Shown here piece after piece: positions 16,581 through 25,766 of a stretch of DNA of 64,000 nt. Below the pieces are notes generated by a model. The model did no database searches. It saw nothing but the letters and a program-made list of their open reading frames with translations, and had not been told where the DNA came from. The translations under genes were made by a program, and so were the position numbers. Source of the DNA: [Chlorobium] sp. 445 (lineage in GTDB: Bacteria; Bacteroidota; Chlorobiia; Chlorobiales; Thermochlorobacteraceae); contig NSLH01000002.1 of NCBI GenBank assembly GCA_002763895.1, positions 1 to 64,000 of the forward strand. Direction: 5' to 3'. The first letter of the stretch is position 1. Each line of letters begins with the position of its first letter.

Positions 16581-19532
16581 TTAACTTGCAGCAGGCTGTG
16601 GCTCTGTATAAGAATTGATTACGGCAGGCTGTACATGCTCGGTGTAAGATTCAACAGTCTCACATGTGCAGACAAGGTTACGGTCGCCATACGCACCATC
16701 AATACGACGGGTGCTGGGCCAGATTTTTCTTTCGCGCACAAATGGCAAGGGATATGCAGCTTTCTCGCGAGAGTAGGGTTTATCCCAATGATCCGACAGT
16801 AGCATCTCAGCGGTGTGCGGTGCGTTTTTCAAGACATTATTGAGTGGATCGGCTTTGCCTAATTCAATCTCACGGATTTCTTCACGAATGGCGAGCATCG
16901 CATCGCAGAAGCGATCGAGTTCAGCTTTAGGCTCTGATTCTGTGGGTTCAATCATAATTGTACCTGCAACGGGGAAGGAGAGTGTCGGTGCATGGAAGCC
17001 ATAATCCATCAAGCGCTTGGCAACATCTTCTGCTTCAATGCCAACGGCTTTGAATGGACGCAGGTCAAGAATCATCTCATGCGCACATCGACCATTTTGG
17101 TTGGTATAAAGCACATGGTAGGCACCTTCAAGACGCGCTTTGATATAGTTTGCATTGACTATAGCAAGTTTTGTTGCATTCGTCAATCCCTCTGCGCCCA
17201 TCATAGCAATGTAGGCGTAAGAAATGAGAAGAATGGAGGCACTGCCAAAAGGCGCTGCTGAGACTGCACTGATGCCCTGCTCGCCACCAGTCTCAACAAG
17301 GCAGTGTTTGGGCAAAAAGGGTGCAAGATGTTTGGCTACACAAATTGGTCCCATACCGGGACCGCCGCCGCCGTGTGGAATGCAGAAAGTCTTGTGCAAG
17401 TTAAGATGACACGCATCTGCACCAATTGCAGCAGGACTTGTCAAACCAACTTGGGCGTTCATGTTTGCGCCGTCCATGTAGACTTGCCCGCCATAGCGAT
17501 GAATTATCTCACAGATTTCTTTGATGCGTTCTTCGAACACGCCATGTGTTGATGGATAGGTAACCATCAAGCACGCAAGCGTGTTTTGATACTGTTCGGC
17601 TTTGGTCTTCAAATCGTTGAGGTCGATGTTGCCACGCTCATCGCATTTTACGACGACAACTTGCATGCCAGCCATCACCGCACTGGCAGGATTAGTGCCG
17701 TGTGCCGATTGTGGAATAAGCGCAACATGGCGATGTGCTTCACCACGAGCGCGGTGGTAGGCGCGAATGACCATCAGACCTGTGTATTCGCCTTGCGCAC
17801 CTGAATTAGGCTGCAAAGACACAGCCTCAAAGCCGGTGATTTCGCATAGCCATGCACTCAAGGTTTTGAATAGCTCCTGATACCCTTCAGCTTGCGAGAT
17901 TGGCGCAAATGGATGTAAGTCGCTAAACTCTTGCCAAGTGATGGGTATCATTTCGCTCGTGGCATTGAGTTTCATAGTGCAGCTGCCCAGCGAAATCATT
18001 GAGTGCACCATTGAGACATCTTTGTTCTCCAGTTGCTTCAAGTAGCGCAGCATCTCATGTTCGCTGTGATGTGTCCTGAAAACAGGATGTGTCAGAAAGG
18101 GTGAAGTACGCGTGAGCGATGCGGGTAACTCTAACTCAATTTCATGTTGGTACTGCTCAAACTGCTCATCAAGAAAAGCCTGTGCAAGAGGCTGGCGGTA
18201 TGCACCAAGAATCTCAATAAGCTGCTTGACATCTTGAACAGTTGTGGTTTCATCGAGTGAAATGCCGATATGTTTGTCATCGTAGAGGCGCAAGTTAATG
18301 CCAGCTCTTTCAGTGGCTTTGCGATAGCGCTCTCGCTCACGCTTGCTGCCGACATTGACAGTGAGCGTATCAAAATGCGTTTGATTTTTAATGCTAAAGC
18401 CCAGATGGACCAGACTGCGCTTAAGCAGTGCAGTTAAACCATAGACTCGCTCGGCAATTGCACGCAAGCCTTTTGGACCATGATAGATAGCATAAGCGGC
18501 TGCCATCACAGCAAGCAAGACTTGTGCGGTGCAGATGTTTGAAGTTGCTTTTTCACGGCGAATGTGTTGTTCGCGTGTTTGTAGTGCCATACGCAAGGCG
18601 CGTTTGCCATCAGCATCAATTGAAACACCGATGAGACGCCCAGGTAAATTGCGCTTGAAAGTTTCTTTCGTGGCAAAAAATGCGGCATGTGGTCCGCCGT
18701 AGCCCATAGGTACACCGAAGCGTTGTGCTGAACCAAACACCACATCTGCGCCCATCTCCCCCGGTGGTTTGAGCAAAGTTAGAGCCAGCAAATCAGTACC
18801 GACGGCTACGGTTACATTATGCTGGTGTGCGGCAGCAATAAAGTCCGTGTAATCTTCAACATTACCATCTGTGGCAGGATATTGCACAATCGCTGCAAAA
18901 AGATTGGGATGAGCAAGCTCGAGCGTGTGGTGATTGCCGACGATGAGTTCAACGCCAAGCGATGCGGTGCGCGTACGCAGAACATCCAGCGTTTGCGGAT
19001 GCAAAAGCTCAGAGGCAAAACACTGCTTGGCATGTTGCTTGCTTGCAGGACGCACGGCGTAGAGCAGATGCATGGCTTCGGCAGCTGCAGTGGCTTCGTC
19101 TAAGAGCGAGGCGTTGGCAATATCCATGGCGGTTAGGTCAGCAACCATCGTCTGAAAATTGAGGAGCATTTCCAATCGCCCTTGTGAAATCTCTGGTTGA
19201 TAGGGTGTGTAAGCTGTGTACCAACCTGGATTTTCTAAGATATTGCGCAAGATGACGGTCGGCGTAAATGTGCCGTAGTAGCCCATGCCAATGTAGGACT
19301 TGAAGACTTTATTTTTCTTTGCCAGTGATTTTATCGACTGCAAGAATTCTTGCTCCGATTGTGCAGGTGGCAAGTTCAAGGGCTTGTGCAGGCAAATCGT
19401 CTCGGGAATTGTCTGCAAAATGAGTTCATCCAAACTGCTCACGCCAATAGTGTAGAGCATGCCTTCAAGATCTCGGGCAGAAGCATTGTGGCGAGATTCG
19501 AACTTTTCTTGATACTGCACATTGAGTTTCAT
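16581..19532 (-). CDS. gcvP: glycine dehydrogenase (decarboxylating), P-protein
   Basis: A 983-aa fused-type P-protein of the glycine cleavage system. It decarboxylates glycine and transfers the aminomethyl group to the lipoyl arm of GcvH. The PLP-binding lysine is Lys714 (HLNLHKTF), followed by the Gly-rich loop [12 protein letters not shown]. The N-terminal half carries [12 protein letters not shown] and the C-terminal half MIEPTESE. It lies 47 bp downstream of gcvH on the same strand and is probably co-transcribed from the promoter before gcvH. GcvT is not in the window. Confidence 0.97.
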   Translation of the reverse strand: MKLNVQYQEKFESRHNASARDLEGMLYTIGVSSLDELILQTIPETICLHKPLNLPPAQSEQEFLQSIKSLAKKNKVFKSYIGMGYYGTFTPTVILRNILENPGWYTAYTPYQPEISQGRLEMLLNFQTMVADLTAMDIANASLLDEATAAAEAMHLLYAVRPASKQHAKQCFASELLHPQTLDVLRTRTASLGVELIVGNHHTLELAHPNLFAAIVQYPATDGNVEDYTDFIAAAHQHNVTVAVGTDLLALTLLKPPGEMGADVVFGSAQRFGVPMGYGGPHAAFFATKETFKRNLPGRLIGVSIDADGKRALRMALQTREQHIRREKATSNICTAQVLLAVMAAAYAIYHGPKGLRAIAERVYGLTALLKRSLVHLGFSIKNQTHFDTLTVNVGSKRERERYRKATERAGINLRLYDDKHIGISLDETTTVQDVKQLIEILGAYRQPLAQAFLDEQFEQYQHEIELELPASLTRTSPFLTHPVFRTHHSEHEMLRYLKQLENKDVSMVHSMISLGSCTMKLNATSEMIPITWQEFSDLHPFAPISQAEGYQELFKTLSAWLCEITGFEAVSLQPNSGAQGEYTGLMVIRAYHRARGEAHRHVALIPQSAHGTNPASAVMAGMQVVVVKCDERGNIDLNDLKTKAEQYQNTLACLMVTYPSTHGVFEERIKEICEIIHRYGGQVYMDGANMNAQVGLTSPAAIGADACHLNLHKTFCIPHGGGGPGMGPICVAKHLAPFLPKHCLVETGGEQGISAVSAAPFGSASILLISYAYIAMMGAEGLTNATKLAIVNANYIKARLEGAYHVLYTNQNGRCAHEMILDLRPFKAVGIEAEDVAKRLMDYGFHAPTLSFPVAGTIMIEPTESEPKAELDRFCDAMLAIREEIREIELGKADPLNNVLKNAPHTAEMLLSDHWDKPYSREKAAYPLPFVRERKIWPSTRRIDGAYGDRNLVCTCETVESYTEHVQPAVINSYTEPQPAAS

Positions 19533-19579
19533 AGCTGTAAGATCGGATTTTAGTTAGTCGAGCGTGTTCAGCCGTTGGC

Positions 19580-19960
19580 TTACTTACCAATGTGCGCACG
19601 GTATTCTGTGGCACTCATCAACTTGTCTATATCTGCAGGGTTTGCCACTTTGAGCTTAATCATCCACCCTTCTTGGTATGGGCTTTTATTGACCACTGAA
19701 GCATCTTTCAGGGCAGCATTATGCTCCACGATTTCGCCTGCGACAGGCAAAAAAAGGTCTGAGACGGTTTTAACGGCTTCAACCGTGCCAAAAATGTCGT
19801 TAGCATTAAGTTTAGTGCCAACGTCTTTAAGATCGACGAACACGATATCCCCGAGCTCGGATTGAGCAAAATCCGTGATGCCAACAACGGCAATGTCATC
19901 TTTTTCGAGGTAAATCCACTCGTGTTCTTTGGTGTAGCGTAGTGTTTCAGGGAAGTCCAT
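19580..19960 (-). CDS. gcvH: glycine cleavage system H protein
   Basis: A 126-aa lipoyl carrier. The lipoylated residue is Lys64 in GTVEAVKTVSDLF; FAQSELGDIVFVDLKDVG and PYQEGWMIKL are the other family blocks. It shuttles the aminomethyl group between P and T proteins and hydrogen to the L protein. The start at 19960 (MDFPETLRYTKEHEW) is the usual N-terminus, about 38 nt after the predicted transcription start. First gene of gcvH-gcvP. Confidence 0.97.
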   Translation of the reverse strand: MDFPETLRYTKEHEWIYLEKDDIAVVGITDFAQSELGDIVFVDLKDVGTKLNANDIFGTVEAVKTVSDLFLPVAGEIVEHNAALKDASVVNKSPYQEGWMIKLKVANPADIDKLMSATEYRAHIGK

Positions 19961-20003
19961 TTTTATTTTCGTATGAAGATGCTGTATGAAGTTTGAAATT
20001 GTA

Positions 20004-20011
20004 CAAAGTTA
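20004..20011 (-). promoter_or_regulatory. candidate -7 promoter element (TAACTTTG) of gcvH-gcvP
   Basis: Exact TAnnTTTG match reading towards gcvH, 43 nt before its ATG; no -33 TTTG at the expected distance. No glycine-riboswitch-like structure fits in the short leader. Confidence 0.45.
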
Positions 20012-20100
20012 ACACATTTTTCAGACTTGCGCGATAAGAGCCCCATCAGCTTAGAAATTGCAAAGGAGATTGCAGCGCAGTAAACGCATAAGATAGTGCG

Positions 20101-21180
20101 CTATGGTGAGCTGGTTTTATTTTCAGCTTTGAGTTCAGCAAGTTGTTTTTCTAGCTCTACAATGCGGCGCATCATCTCCTCAAGTTTGCCAAGCATGGCT
20201 TCTTGGCGCAGTTGTTCTCGAATGGGTTTTGCTGGCGAGCCGCGCAGAAATTCGCCCGGTTTGGTGAGCGATTTTGTTACGCCTGACTGTCCACCTAAAG
20301 TAACACGGTCAGCCACTTCCAAGTGTCCGACAAATCCGACTTGTCCGCCAATCATACACGAATTGCCAATTTTTGTGCTGCCTGAAAGTCCTGCTTGCGA
20401 AGCAATGACCGTATTCGTACCGACACTGCAATTATGCCCGACTTGAACAAGATTGTCTAGTTTTGCGCCTTTGCGAATAATCGTCTCGCCCATTGTGGCA
20501 CGGTCAATGCAGGTATTGGCACCAATTTCTACATCGCTTTCAATGACGACAATGCCGATTTGTGGAATTTTTTTGAAACTGCCATCTTTCTGTGGCGCAA
20601 AACCGAAGCCATCTGCACCAATCACAGCTCCAGAGTGAATGATCACGCGCTCACCGATGCGACAGTCGTGGTAGATTGTAACACTAGGATAAATGATACA
20701 TGAGTCGCCAATCGTTGTGCCATCAAGAATGGTAGTATGCGGATAAATCACGGTATTTGCACCGATGTGCACATCAGCACCAATGTAGCAGTACGCGCCA
20801 ATGCACGCGGTCTGATGCACGCGGGCTGAACTTGAAATCACAGCAGTCGGATGAATGCCTACGGGGACTGTCTGTCGCGGCGCTGTAAAGCACTCTAAGA
20901 CAAACACAAACGCCGTGTAAGGATCGCTTACTTTGAGCAGGGCAAGGTCTGGCGGCACTTCTGAGGTATTGAGTGTGTTGGAGACAATTAGCGCGGAGGC
21001 TTGGGTTTGAGAGAGAAATTTTTCATACTTTGAATTGGCAATAAAAGAAATACTGCCTTTTTGAGCAGTCTCAATTGGTGCGACGCTGTCAAGCATCAGG
21101 GTTTTGCTACCGACAAGTTCTGTCTCAGGGAAAATCTCTAAGAGCAGGCGGTAGATTTCACCGAGTGACAAGTTAGGCAT
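20101..21180 (-). CDS. lpxD: UDP-3-O-(3-hydroxyacyl)glucosamine N-acyltransferase
   Basis: Third step of lipid A synthesis. About 359 aa: an N-terminal uridine-binding domain (MPNLSLGEIYRLL; KGSISFIANSKYEKFL), a long left-handed beta-helix of hexapeptide repeats (IGADVHIGANTVI), the catalytic His in VQVGHNCSVG, and a C-terminal helix (LEEMMRRIVELEKQLAELKAE) that trimerises. Start ATG 21180; the frame is open a further 35 codons to 21285, but those residues do not belong to the family and run into the prs promoter region. It implies an LPS-containing outer membrane. Divergent from prs. Confidence 0.94.
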   Translation of the reverse strand: MPNLSLGEIYRLLLEIFPETELVGSKTLMLDSVAPIETAQKGSISFIANSKYEKFLSQTQASALIVSNTLNTSEVPPDLALLKVSDPYTAFVFVLECFTAPRQTVPVGIHPTAVISSSARVHQTACIGAYCYIGADVHIGANTVIYPHTTILDGTTIGDSCIIYPSVTIYHDCRIGERVIIHSGAVIGADGFGFAPQKDGSFKKIPQIGIVVIESDVEIGANTCIDRATMGETIIRKGAKLDNLVQVGHNCSVGTNTVIASQAGLSGSTKIGNSCMIGGQVGFVGHLEVADRVTLGGQSGVTKSLTKPGEFLRGSPAKPIREQLRQEAMLGKLEEMMRRIVELEKQLAELKAENKTSSP

Positions 21181-21209
21181 GAGATTTTCAGTTTCAGGTT
21201 GAAATGTGC

Positions 21210-21217
21210 TATATTTG
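21210..21217 (+). promoter_or_regulatory. candidate -7 promoter element (TATATTTG) of prs
   Basis: TATATTTG followed by CAGCC matches TAnnTTTG. The leader to the prs ATG would be about 113 nt and contains a small hairpin, GGTGC 21301-21305 with GCACC 21310-21314, next to the ribosome site. The -33 element is poor. Confidence 0.45.
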
Positions 21218-21335
21218 CAGCCCTTTTTTTGAGGGCGACTTTGGCGACTTTTAGAGCAGGCGAATATAAATAATAAAAAGAGCACGCGCTGTGCGTTAAA
21301 GGTGCGCAGGCACCGCTAAGCGAGCAGGTACGGTT

Positions 21336-22274
21336 ATGTTTAAGACAATTAAAATTTTTGCGGGGCGCAGCAACCGTCCACTGGCAGAGAAAATCGCCAA
21401 CCAGCTTTCGCTCCCGATTTGCAAAGCGGAAGTGAAGAGTTTTTCTGACGGTGAAATTTCTGTGCATTACAACGAATCCATTCGTGGCAGTGATCTGTTC
21501 ATTATACAATCGACAAATTCGCCTGCCGAAAACTTGCTTGAATTGCTGATTTTGATTGATGCTGCAAAGCGTGCATCGGCAAGTCGCATCACAGCGGTCA
21601 TTCCATACTACGGCTATGCGCGCCAAGACCGTAAAGATCAGCCACGCGTCTCGATTACAGCAAAGTTGGTTGCAAACCTCATTACAACAGCGGGTGCTGA
21701 CCGCGTGCTGACGATGGATTTGCATGCCCCACAAATTCAAGGGTTCTTTGATATTCCGTTTGACCACCTCTATTCGGCAGGTATCATTATCAATCACATC
21801 CAGAAAATGGAGCTTGACAATCTTGTGGTCGCCTCGCCTGATGTTGGGGGAGTCAAATTGGCGCGCAGTTACGCCAGACGCTTAGGGTCAGATTTAGTGA
21901 TATGTGACAAGCGACGCCCACGCCCAAACGAAGCCGAAGTGATGAATATCATCGGCGATGTCAAAGGAAAAAACGTATTGCTTGTCGACGATATGATCGA
22001 CACCGGTGGCACAATCGTCAGTGCCGCAAATGCAATGAAAAAACAAGGCGCGCTGCGCATCTTTGCAGCCTGTACGCACCCGATTCTTTCAGGCTCAGCA
22101 GTCGAACGACTTGAAAATTCAGACATAGAAAAAGTCATTGCAACAGATTCAGTTGTAACAAACCACCCGCCAATGCCAAAGCTCGAGATAGTCAGCGTAA
22201 GTGGATTGTTTGCTGAAGCCATTAAGCGCATCTATGATGATAGTTCCATTAGTTCGCTCTTCGATGGAGATTAA
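21336..22274 (+). CDS. prs: ribose-phosphate pyrophosphokinase
   Basis: A 312-aa class I PRPP synthase that makes phosphoribosyl pyrophosphate from ribose 5-phosphate and ATP. It shows the ATP-binding FSDGEISV, the flexible-loop region YYGYARQDRKD, the metal-binding DLHAPQIQGFFDIPFDHL and the PRPP loop VDDMIDTGGTI (about residues 217-227). ATG 21336 follows a plausible AGCAGG ribosome site. rplY follows 38 bp later, the common prs-rplY order. Confidence 0.97.
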   Translation: MFKTIKIFAGRSNRPLAEKIANQLSLPICKAEVKSFSDGEISVHYNESIRGSDLFIIQSTNSPAENLLELLILIDAAKRASASRITAVIPYYGYARQDRKDQPRVSITAKLVANLITTAGADRVLTMDLHAPQIQGFFDIPFDHLYSAGIIINHIQKMELDNLVVASPDVGGVKLARSYARRLGSDLVICDKRRPRPNEAEVMNIIGDVKGKNVLLVDDMIDTGGTIVSAANAMKKQGALRIFAACTHPILSGSAVERLENSDIEKVIATDSVVTNHPPMPKLEIVSVSGLFAEAIKRIYDDSSISSLFDGD

Positions 22275-22312
22275 GTTTTCCTGAAATTTTTTTTTCTAAA
22301 CGCTAACAAAGT

Positions 22313-22969
22313 ATGCAAACCATTGTTCTTGAAGCTGAAAAGCGCAACACGAAAACAAAAGGTGCGCTAAAAGCCTTGCGCAAAAAAGGTCTGGTGCCCG
22401 CAGTGCTTTATCACAAAGGTGAGCCGTCTTTGACACTTGCTGTCAAAGAATCAGCCTTGCGTAAACTTGTCTATACTACCGAATCGCACCTTGTTAATTT
22501 GAAGTTCAGTGATGGCACAGAAACGCAGGCGATTATGAAAAGTCGCCAATTCGATCCCGTCAGCGATCAGATTCTACATGCGGATTTTCAACTTCTCAAA
22601 GCCGATGAGATGATTGAAACCGAAGTGCCAACGCTGTTCAAAGGCACGCCTGTCGGTACTATTAAAGGTGGTCGTGTGCAGGTGATTATGCATAAACTTC
22701 GCATTCGTACCTTGCCTGCCGATATCCCAGAGCATATCGAGTTTGACATCTCCAAAATGGACATCGGCGACACACTTCACATCAAAGAAGCCAACGAGAT
22801 GTTTACTTCTGCAAAGTGGAAAATTCTGGGCGACCCATCCATTTCTATTGTTTCAGTTGTGGCACCAACGAAGGCGGTAGAGATTATTGCAGCAGAAACT
22901 GCAGCAACTGAGCCGGAAGTGATTGCAAAGGGCAAAGAAAAGTCAGCTGAAAAAGCAGAGAAAAAGTAA
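22313..22969 (+). CDS. rplY: 50S ribosomal protein L25, CTC form
   Basis: A 218-aa protein that binds 5S rRNA. The N-terminal L25 domain (residues 1-90: KGALKALRKKGLVPAVLYHKG; QFDPVSDQILHADF) is followed by the C-terminal TL5/CTC beta domain (ETEVPTLFKGTPVGTIKGGRVQ; DIPEHIEFDISKMDIGDTLHI) and an Ala/Glu/Lys-rich tail. A strong terminator begins 41 bp after the stop. The peptidyl-tRNA hydrolase gene that often follows is absent here. Confidence 0.96.
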   Translation: MQTIVLEAEKRNTKTKGALKALRKKGLVPAVLYHKGEPSLTLAVKESALRKLVYTTESHLVNLKFSDGTETQAIMKSRQFDPVSDQILHADFQLLKADEMIETEVPTLFKGTPVGTIKGGRVQVIMHKLRIRTLPADIPEHIEFDISKMDIGDTLHIKEANEMFTSAKWKILGDPSISIVSVVAPTKAVEIIAAETAATEPEVIAKGKEKSAEKAEKK

Positions 22970-23010
22970 AGACACCTTACCACGTTGCATGCACGGGTTC
23001 CTTAGGGAAA

Positions 23011-23046
23011 AAAGCGGCAGGCAGACTGCCGCTTTTGCTTTTTTCT
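23011..23046 (+). terminator. intrinsic terminator after prs-rplY (probably bidirectional)
   Basis: A 10-bp perfect stem (AAAGCGGCAG 23011-23020 with CTGCCGCTTT 23026-23035) with 5-nt loop and a T-rich tail. A run of A on the left side (23008-23013) supplies a U-tract for the convergent response-regulator gene as well. Confidence 0.88.
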
Positions 23047-23136
23047 TTTCACTGCAGAATGTGTAGTGGCAGCGTCTACCATGCACAGCGCCGATACTTT
23101 GAAATATGCACAGCAAGCTTTAGTCGTATGAGGGCA

Positions 23137-23511
23137 TCAACGCTTGAGCAGGTCATTAAGCAGGCTTTGTAGCTTATCGATGCGAAATGGCTTTTGGAGA
23201 ACTTGAATATTTGCATCTTGTTGCAGGCTCATGGTATTGGTGTCACGCTCATAGCCTGTGATAATCAGAATCGGCAGACTGGGTGAGTGCGTGCGGATGT
23301 GCTGAATGACTTTGTCGCCACTAACTTTGGGCATCACAAGGTCGGTGATGACCGCCGAAATGGTTGAGCGATGTTCATCAAAACTTTTAATTGCCTCTGC
23401 CCCATCTTTGCAGGCAATGATGTTGTACTGCTCTGAGAAAATGTCAGAGAGCAAATCTCTAATAAGTTCTTCGTCATCAGCAATGAGTAGGGTTTTTCTG
23501 GAGTCGGTCAT
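23137..23511 (-). CDS. single-domain response regulator (CheY-like)
   Basis: A 124-aa receiver domain with no output domain. Acidic pocket DD near residues 12-13, phospho-acceptor Asp57 (VITDLVMPK), Thr in LIITGYE and Lys in LQKPF are all present, so it should be phosphorylatable. The cognate kinase is not adjacent. GGGAGAG lies about 14 nt before the ATG, a distant ribosome site. Confidence 0.92.
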   Translation of the reverse strand: MTDSRKTLLIADDEELIRDLLSDIFSEQYNIIACKDGAEAIKSFDEHRSTISAVITDLVMPKVSGDKVIQHIRTHSPSLPILIITGYERDTNTMSLQQDANIQVLQKPFRIDKLQSLLNDLLKR

Positions 23512-23650
23512 GTTCGGTGGATTTTCTCTCCCGCTCGGGTAAATATATTGAAGTTACGCACCTATTGCATTTTTTTCAAGGCACAAGTAAATTGACAGCA
23601 CCACAAAGCCTACATAGCTTACAACTCAAACGAAGCCGAACCTTGAACTC

Positions 23651-24493
23651 ATGAGTGCCAGATTAAGAGGATTAGAAGCAATGTTGCGTTCTATGTCGGA
23701 TGTGCAAGCACGAGTCGATTTGATCAACCAAACGGCTTGGGATTTGCGCCATACTGAAACTGAGAACGCGCTGATGCTCTCTGAGGACGCTGAGGCACTT
23801 GCTCAAGGCGCTGGATACACCCGCGGGCTTGCGGAAGCACTCAAAATCCGTGGTTATTGCAAATGGCGCAAGCACGATTACAACGCCGCACTGCACGATT
23901 GCGACAAAGCCCTCAAAATTTTTCAAGACTTAGACGATAAAGTCAACCAGATTGCAACCCTCACAACGCTTGGCAATATCTACTACAAGATAGGTGATAC
24001 ACAAAGAGCCTTGCAGAATTACCAAAAGTCGCTTGAATTAAGTCGCGCAATTGGCAGCTCCAAAAGTGAAGCGACGGCACTCAATAACATCGGAGGAATT
24101 TATGCCAGCGTGGGCGAGTATAGACAAGCTTTAGAATATCATCAGAACAGTTTAAGGATTCGTGTAGCAATACGCGACCGTGTCGGCGAAGCCAATTCAC
24201 TCAATCATCTGGCTATCATCTATGGGCAGCTAGGAGACCATAAACAAAGTTTGAGCTACCACGAGCGCAGTTTGAAATTGCGCACCGTGCTAGGTGATAA
24301 AAAAGGTGAAGCAATGTCGCTGCAGTCTATCGCGTCAATCTACTACAACGCGGGTAACTCTGAAAAAGCGCTGGAATACTACGAGCGCGCCTTAAAAATT
24401 AAGAAAGAATTGGGCGATCATCAGGGCGAAGCTATCTACTCAATAGCATCGGCACAGTGTATGCATCGCTTGGTAAGTATGAACAAGCTGTAG
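23651..24493 (+). CDS. TPR protein, 5' part of a frameshifted gene
   Basis: Residues 1-~260 of a longer protein. After an N-terminal helical stretch come about six ~40-residue tetratricopeptide repeats with a recurring pattern (GDKKGEAMSLQSIASIYYNAG, SEKALEYYERALKIKKELG), the LGN/kinesin-light-chain type used for protein binding. At 24438-24440 the reading frame is lost: in the next frame the text continues smoothly as LNSIGTVYASLGKYEQA, so one base (most simply a C after TAC) is missing. The 280-aa product shown here ends in unrelated residues (IASAQCMHRLVSMNKL). Intact length would be about 557 aa, ending at 25323. Confidence 0.8.
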   Translation: MSARLRGLEAMLRSMSDVQARVDLINQTAWDLRHTETENALMLSEDAEALAQGAGYTRGLAEALKIRGYCKWRKHDYNAALHDCDKALKIFQDLDDKVNQIATLTTLGNIYYKIGDTQRALQNYQKSLELSRAIGSSKSEATALNNIGGIYASVGEYRQALEYHQNSLRIRVAIRDRVGEANSLNHLAIIYGQLGDHKQSLSYHERSLKLRTVLGDKKGEAMSLQSIASIYYNAGNSEKALEYYERALKIKKELGDHQGEAIYSIASAQCMHRLVSMNKL

Positions 24494-25323
24494 AGTATCA
24501 TCATCGCAGTCTGAAGTGTCAAGAAGAAGCGGGTGATAAACAAGGAGAAGCAGATACGCTGCTTAGAATAGGCAAAATTTTCACGAAGCAGCAAAAGATC
24601 GAGAAGGCAACTGAGCATATTCAACGTGCACTCAAGCTCAGCGAAGAAATAAAAAGCAAAAGTGTAGCTCTCGAGGCAAAGTTGCAACAAAGCAAATCAG
24701 GTGAACTTACTAATGCCAAGATGGAAGCGGTGTCGGAATCCGATTCAGCAGAGCGTCAGTCAGTTTCACGTGCTATACCAGCGCCACAAGCGCCATTGAA
24801 TCCACATGAAAACAATGAAAGTCTCTCGGTCCCGTTAAGTGTGTCCATATCGGAAACTCAAAGCGATGCACAGCCTATCTCTGAAGCTTCTGCTGAAACA
24901 ACTGCGGCGCATCCATTCACACCGCATGCCGCTATGCAGACTAATGGAATTTCAAACGACCTGAACATATCGGAAGGGGAACACTTTGGAAGTACAGGCG
25001 AGACATTTAAGCCTGACCCAAAACCAGAGTTACCTGCACAGCCCCTGCTGCCCACTGAATCGGGTCCTGCACTTTCAAGTGCTGCCGAACTTGCAACAGC
25101 AAGTGAGCCAGAGAGCTCAGCAACTCCTGCACTCAAACGCAAGCGCGGTCGCCCGACAAATGTGCCTGAAGGCATCAAACCAAAGAAAATTACCTACTAT
25201 CTCAAAAATCCAACTTTGGAAAAGCAACTCAAACGCTTGAGTGTCGAGACTGAGCGCGACCTTTCCGATTTGACAACTGAAGCGCTTGAGGATTTGCTCA
25301 AAAAATATGGTTTTGCTCCGTAA
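24457..25323 (+). CDS. TPR/AT-hook/ribbon-helix-helix-like protein, 3' part of the frameshifted gene
   Basis: Continues the gene begun at 23651 after a one-base indel near 24440. It holds two more TPRs (YASLGKYEQAVEYHHRSLK; IFTKQQKIEKATEHIQRALK), a ~140-residue Ser/Ala/Pro/Glu-rich linker, an AT-hook-like KRKRGRPTNVPEG, and a terminal ~45 residues (KKITYYLKNPTLEKQLKRL, then VETERDLSDLTTEALEDLL). That strand plus two helices is the layout of ribbon-helix-helix DNA-binding domains. The whole would be a protein-binding solenoid joined to a DNA-binding tail; I do not know a named family. Its stop overlaps the start of the pentapeptide-repeat gene by one base. Confidence 0.75.
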   Translation: MYASLGKYEQAVEYHHRSLKCQEEAGDKQGEADTLLRIGKIFTKQQKIEKATEHIQRALKLSEEIKSKSVALEAKLQQSKSGELTNAKMEAVSESDSAERQSVSRAIPAPQAPLNPHENNESLSVPLSVSISETQSDAQPISEASAETTAAHPFTPHAAMQTNGISNDLNISEGEHFGSTGETFKPDPKPELPAQPLLPTESGPALSSAAELATASEPESSATPALKRKRGRPTNVPEGIKPKKITYYLKNPTLEKQLKRLSVETERDLSDLTTEALEDLLKKYGFAP

Positions 25324-25700
25324 TGCGCTACCTATCTGACCGTGACCTGTGGATGCTCATTGCGCTGTCTTCTGTAGGTGAGCACTTCCGTCCGCTCAAT
25401 TTTCAAGGTGCTGATCTCTCGGGGGCGCATCTCAAACATGCGTTCTTGCAGAATGCAAATTTCACTGACGCAAATCTCTCGGGTGCAGATTTAGAAAAAG
25501 CAAATCTGTATCAAGCCTACTTACATGATGCCAATTTTTCAGGTGCAAATTTGCAAGGCGCTGATTTAAGCAATGCCTACATACGCGGCACGAATTTTCG
25601 CGGCGCTGACCTGCGTGGCACAAATTTTTCAGGTGCGCTCATCAAAGATGCTGATTTCACTGATGCTAAAATTGACATCAAGACCAAAGGACTTTACTAA
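25323..25700 (+). CDS. pentapeptide repeat protein
   Basis: A 125-aa protein. After a ~25-residue non-repeat start (MRYLSDRDLWMLIALSSVG) it is built almost wholly of A(D/N)LxG/A(D/N)Fxx pentapeptides, about 16 in a row (for example ANLSGADLEKANL), forming a right-handed quadrilateral beta-helix. Some such proteins mimic DNA and inhibit gyrase; this short one has no further clue. The TAATG junction with the upstream TPR gene implies coupled translation and a shared role. Confidence 0.9.
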   Translation: MRYLSDRDLWMLIALSSVGEHFRPLNFQGADLSGAHLKHAFLQNANFTDANLSGADLEKANLYQAYLHDANFSGANLQGADLSNAYIRGTNFRGADLRGTNFSGALIKDADFTDAKIDIKTKGLY

Positions 25701-25766
25701 ATGTAGGGCATAGAAACGAATGCGCCACAGTTGCCGTTTTAATTGCTCTGATAGATTTCCAGCACG

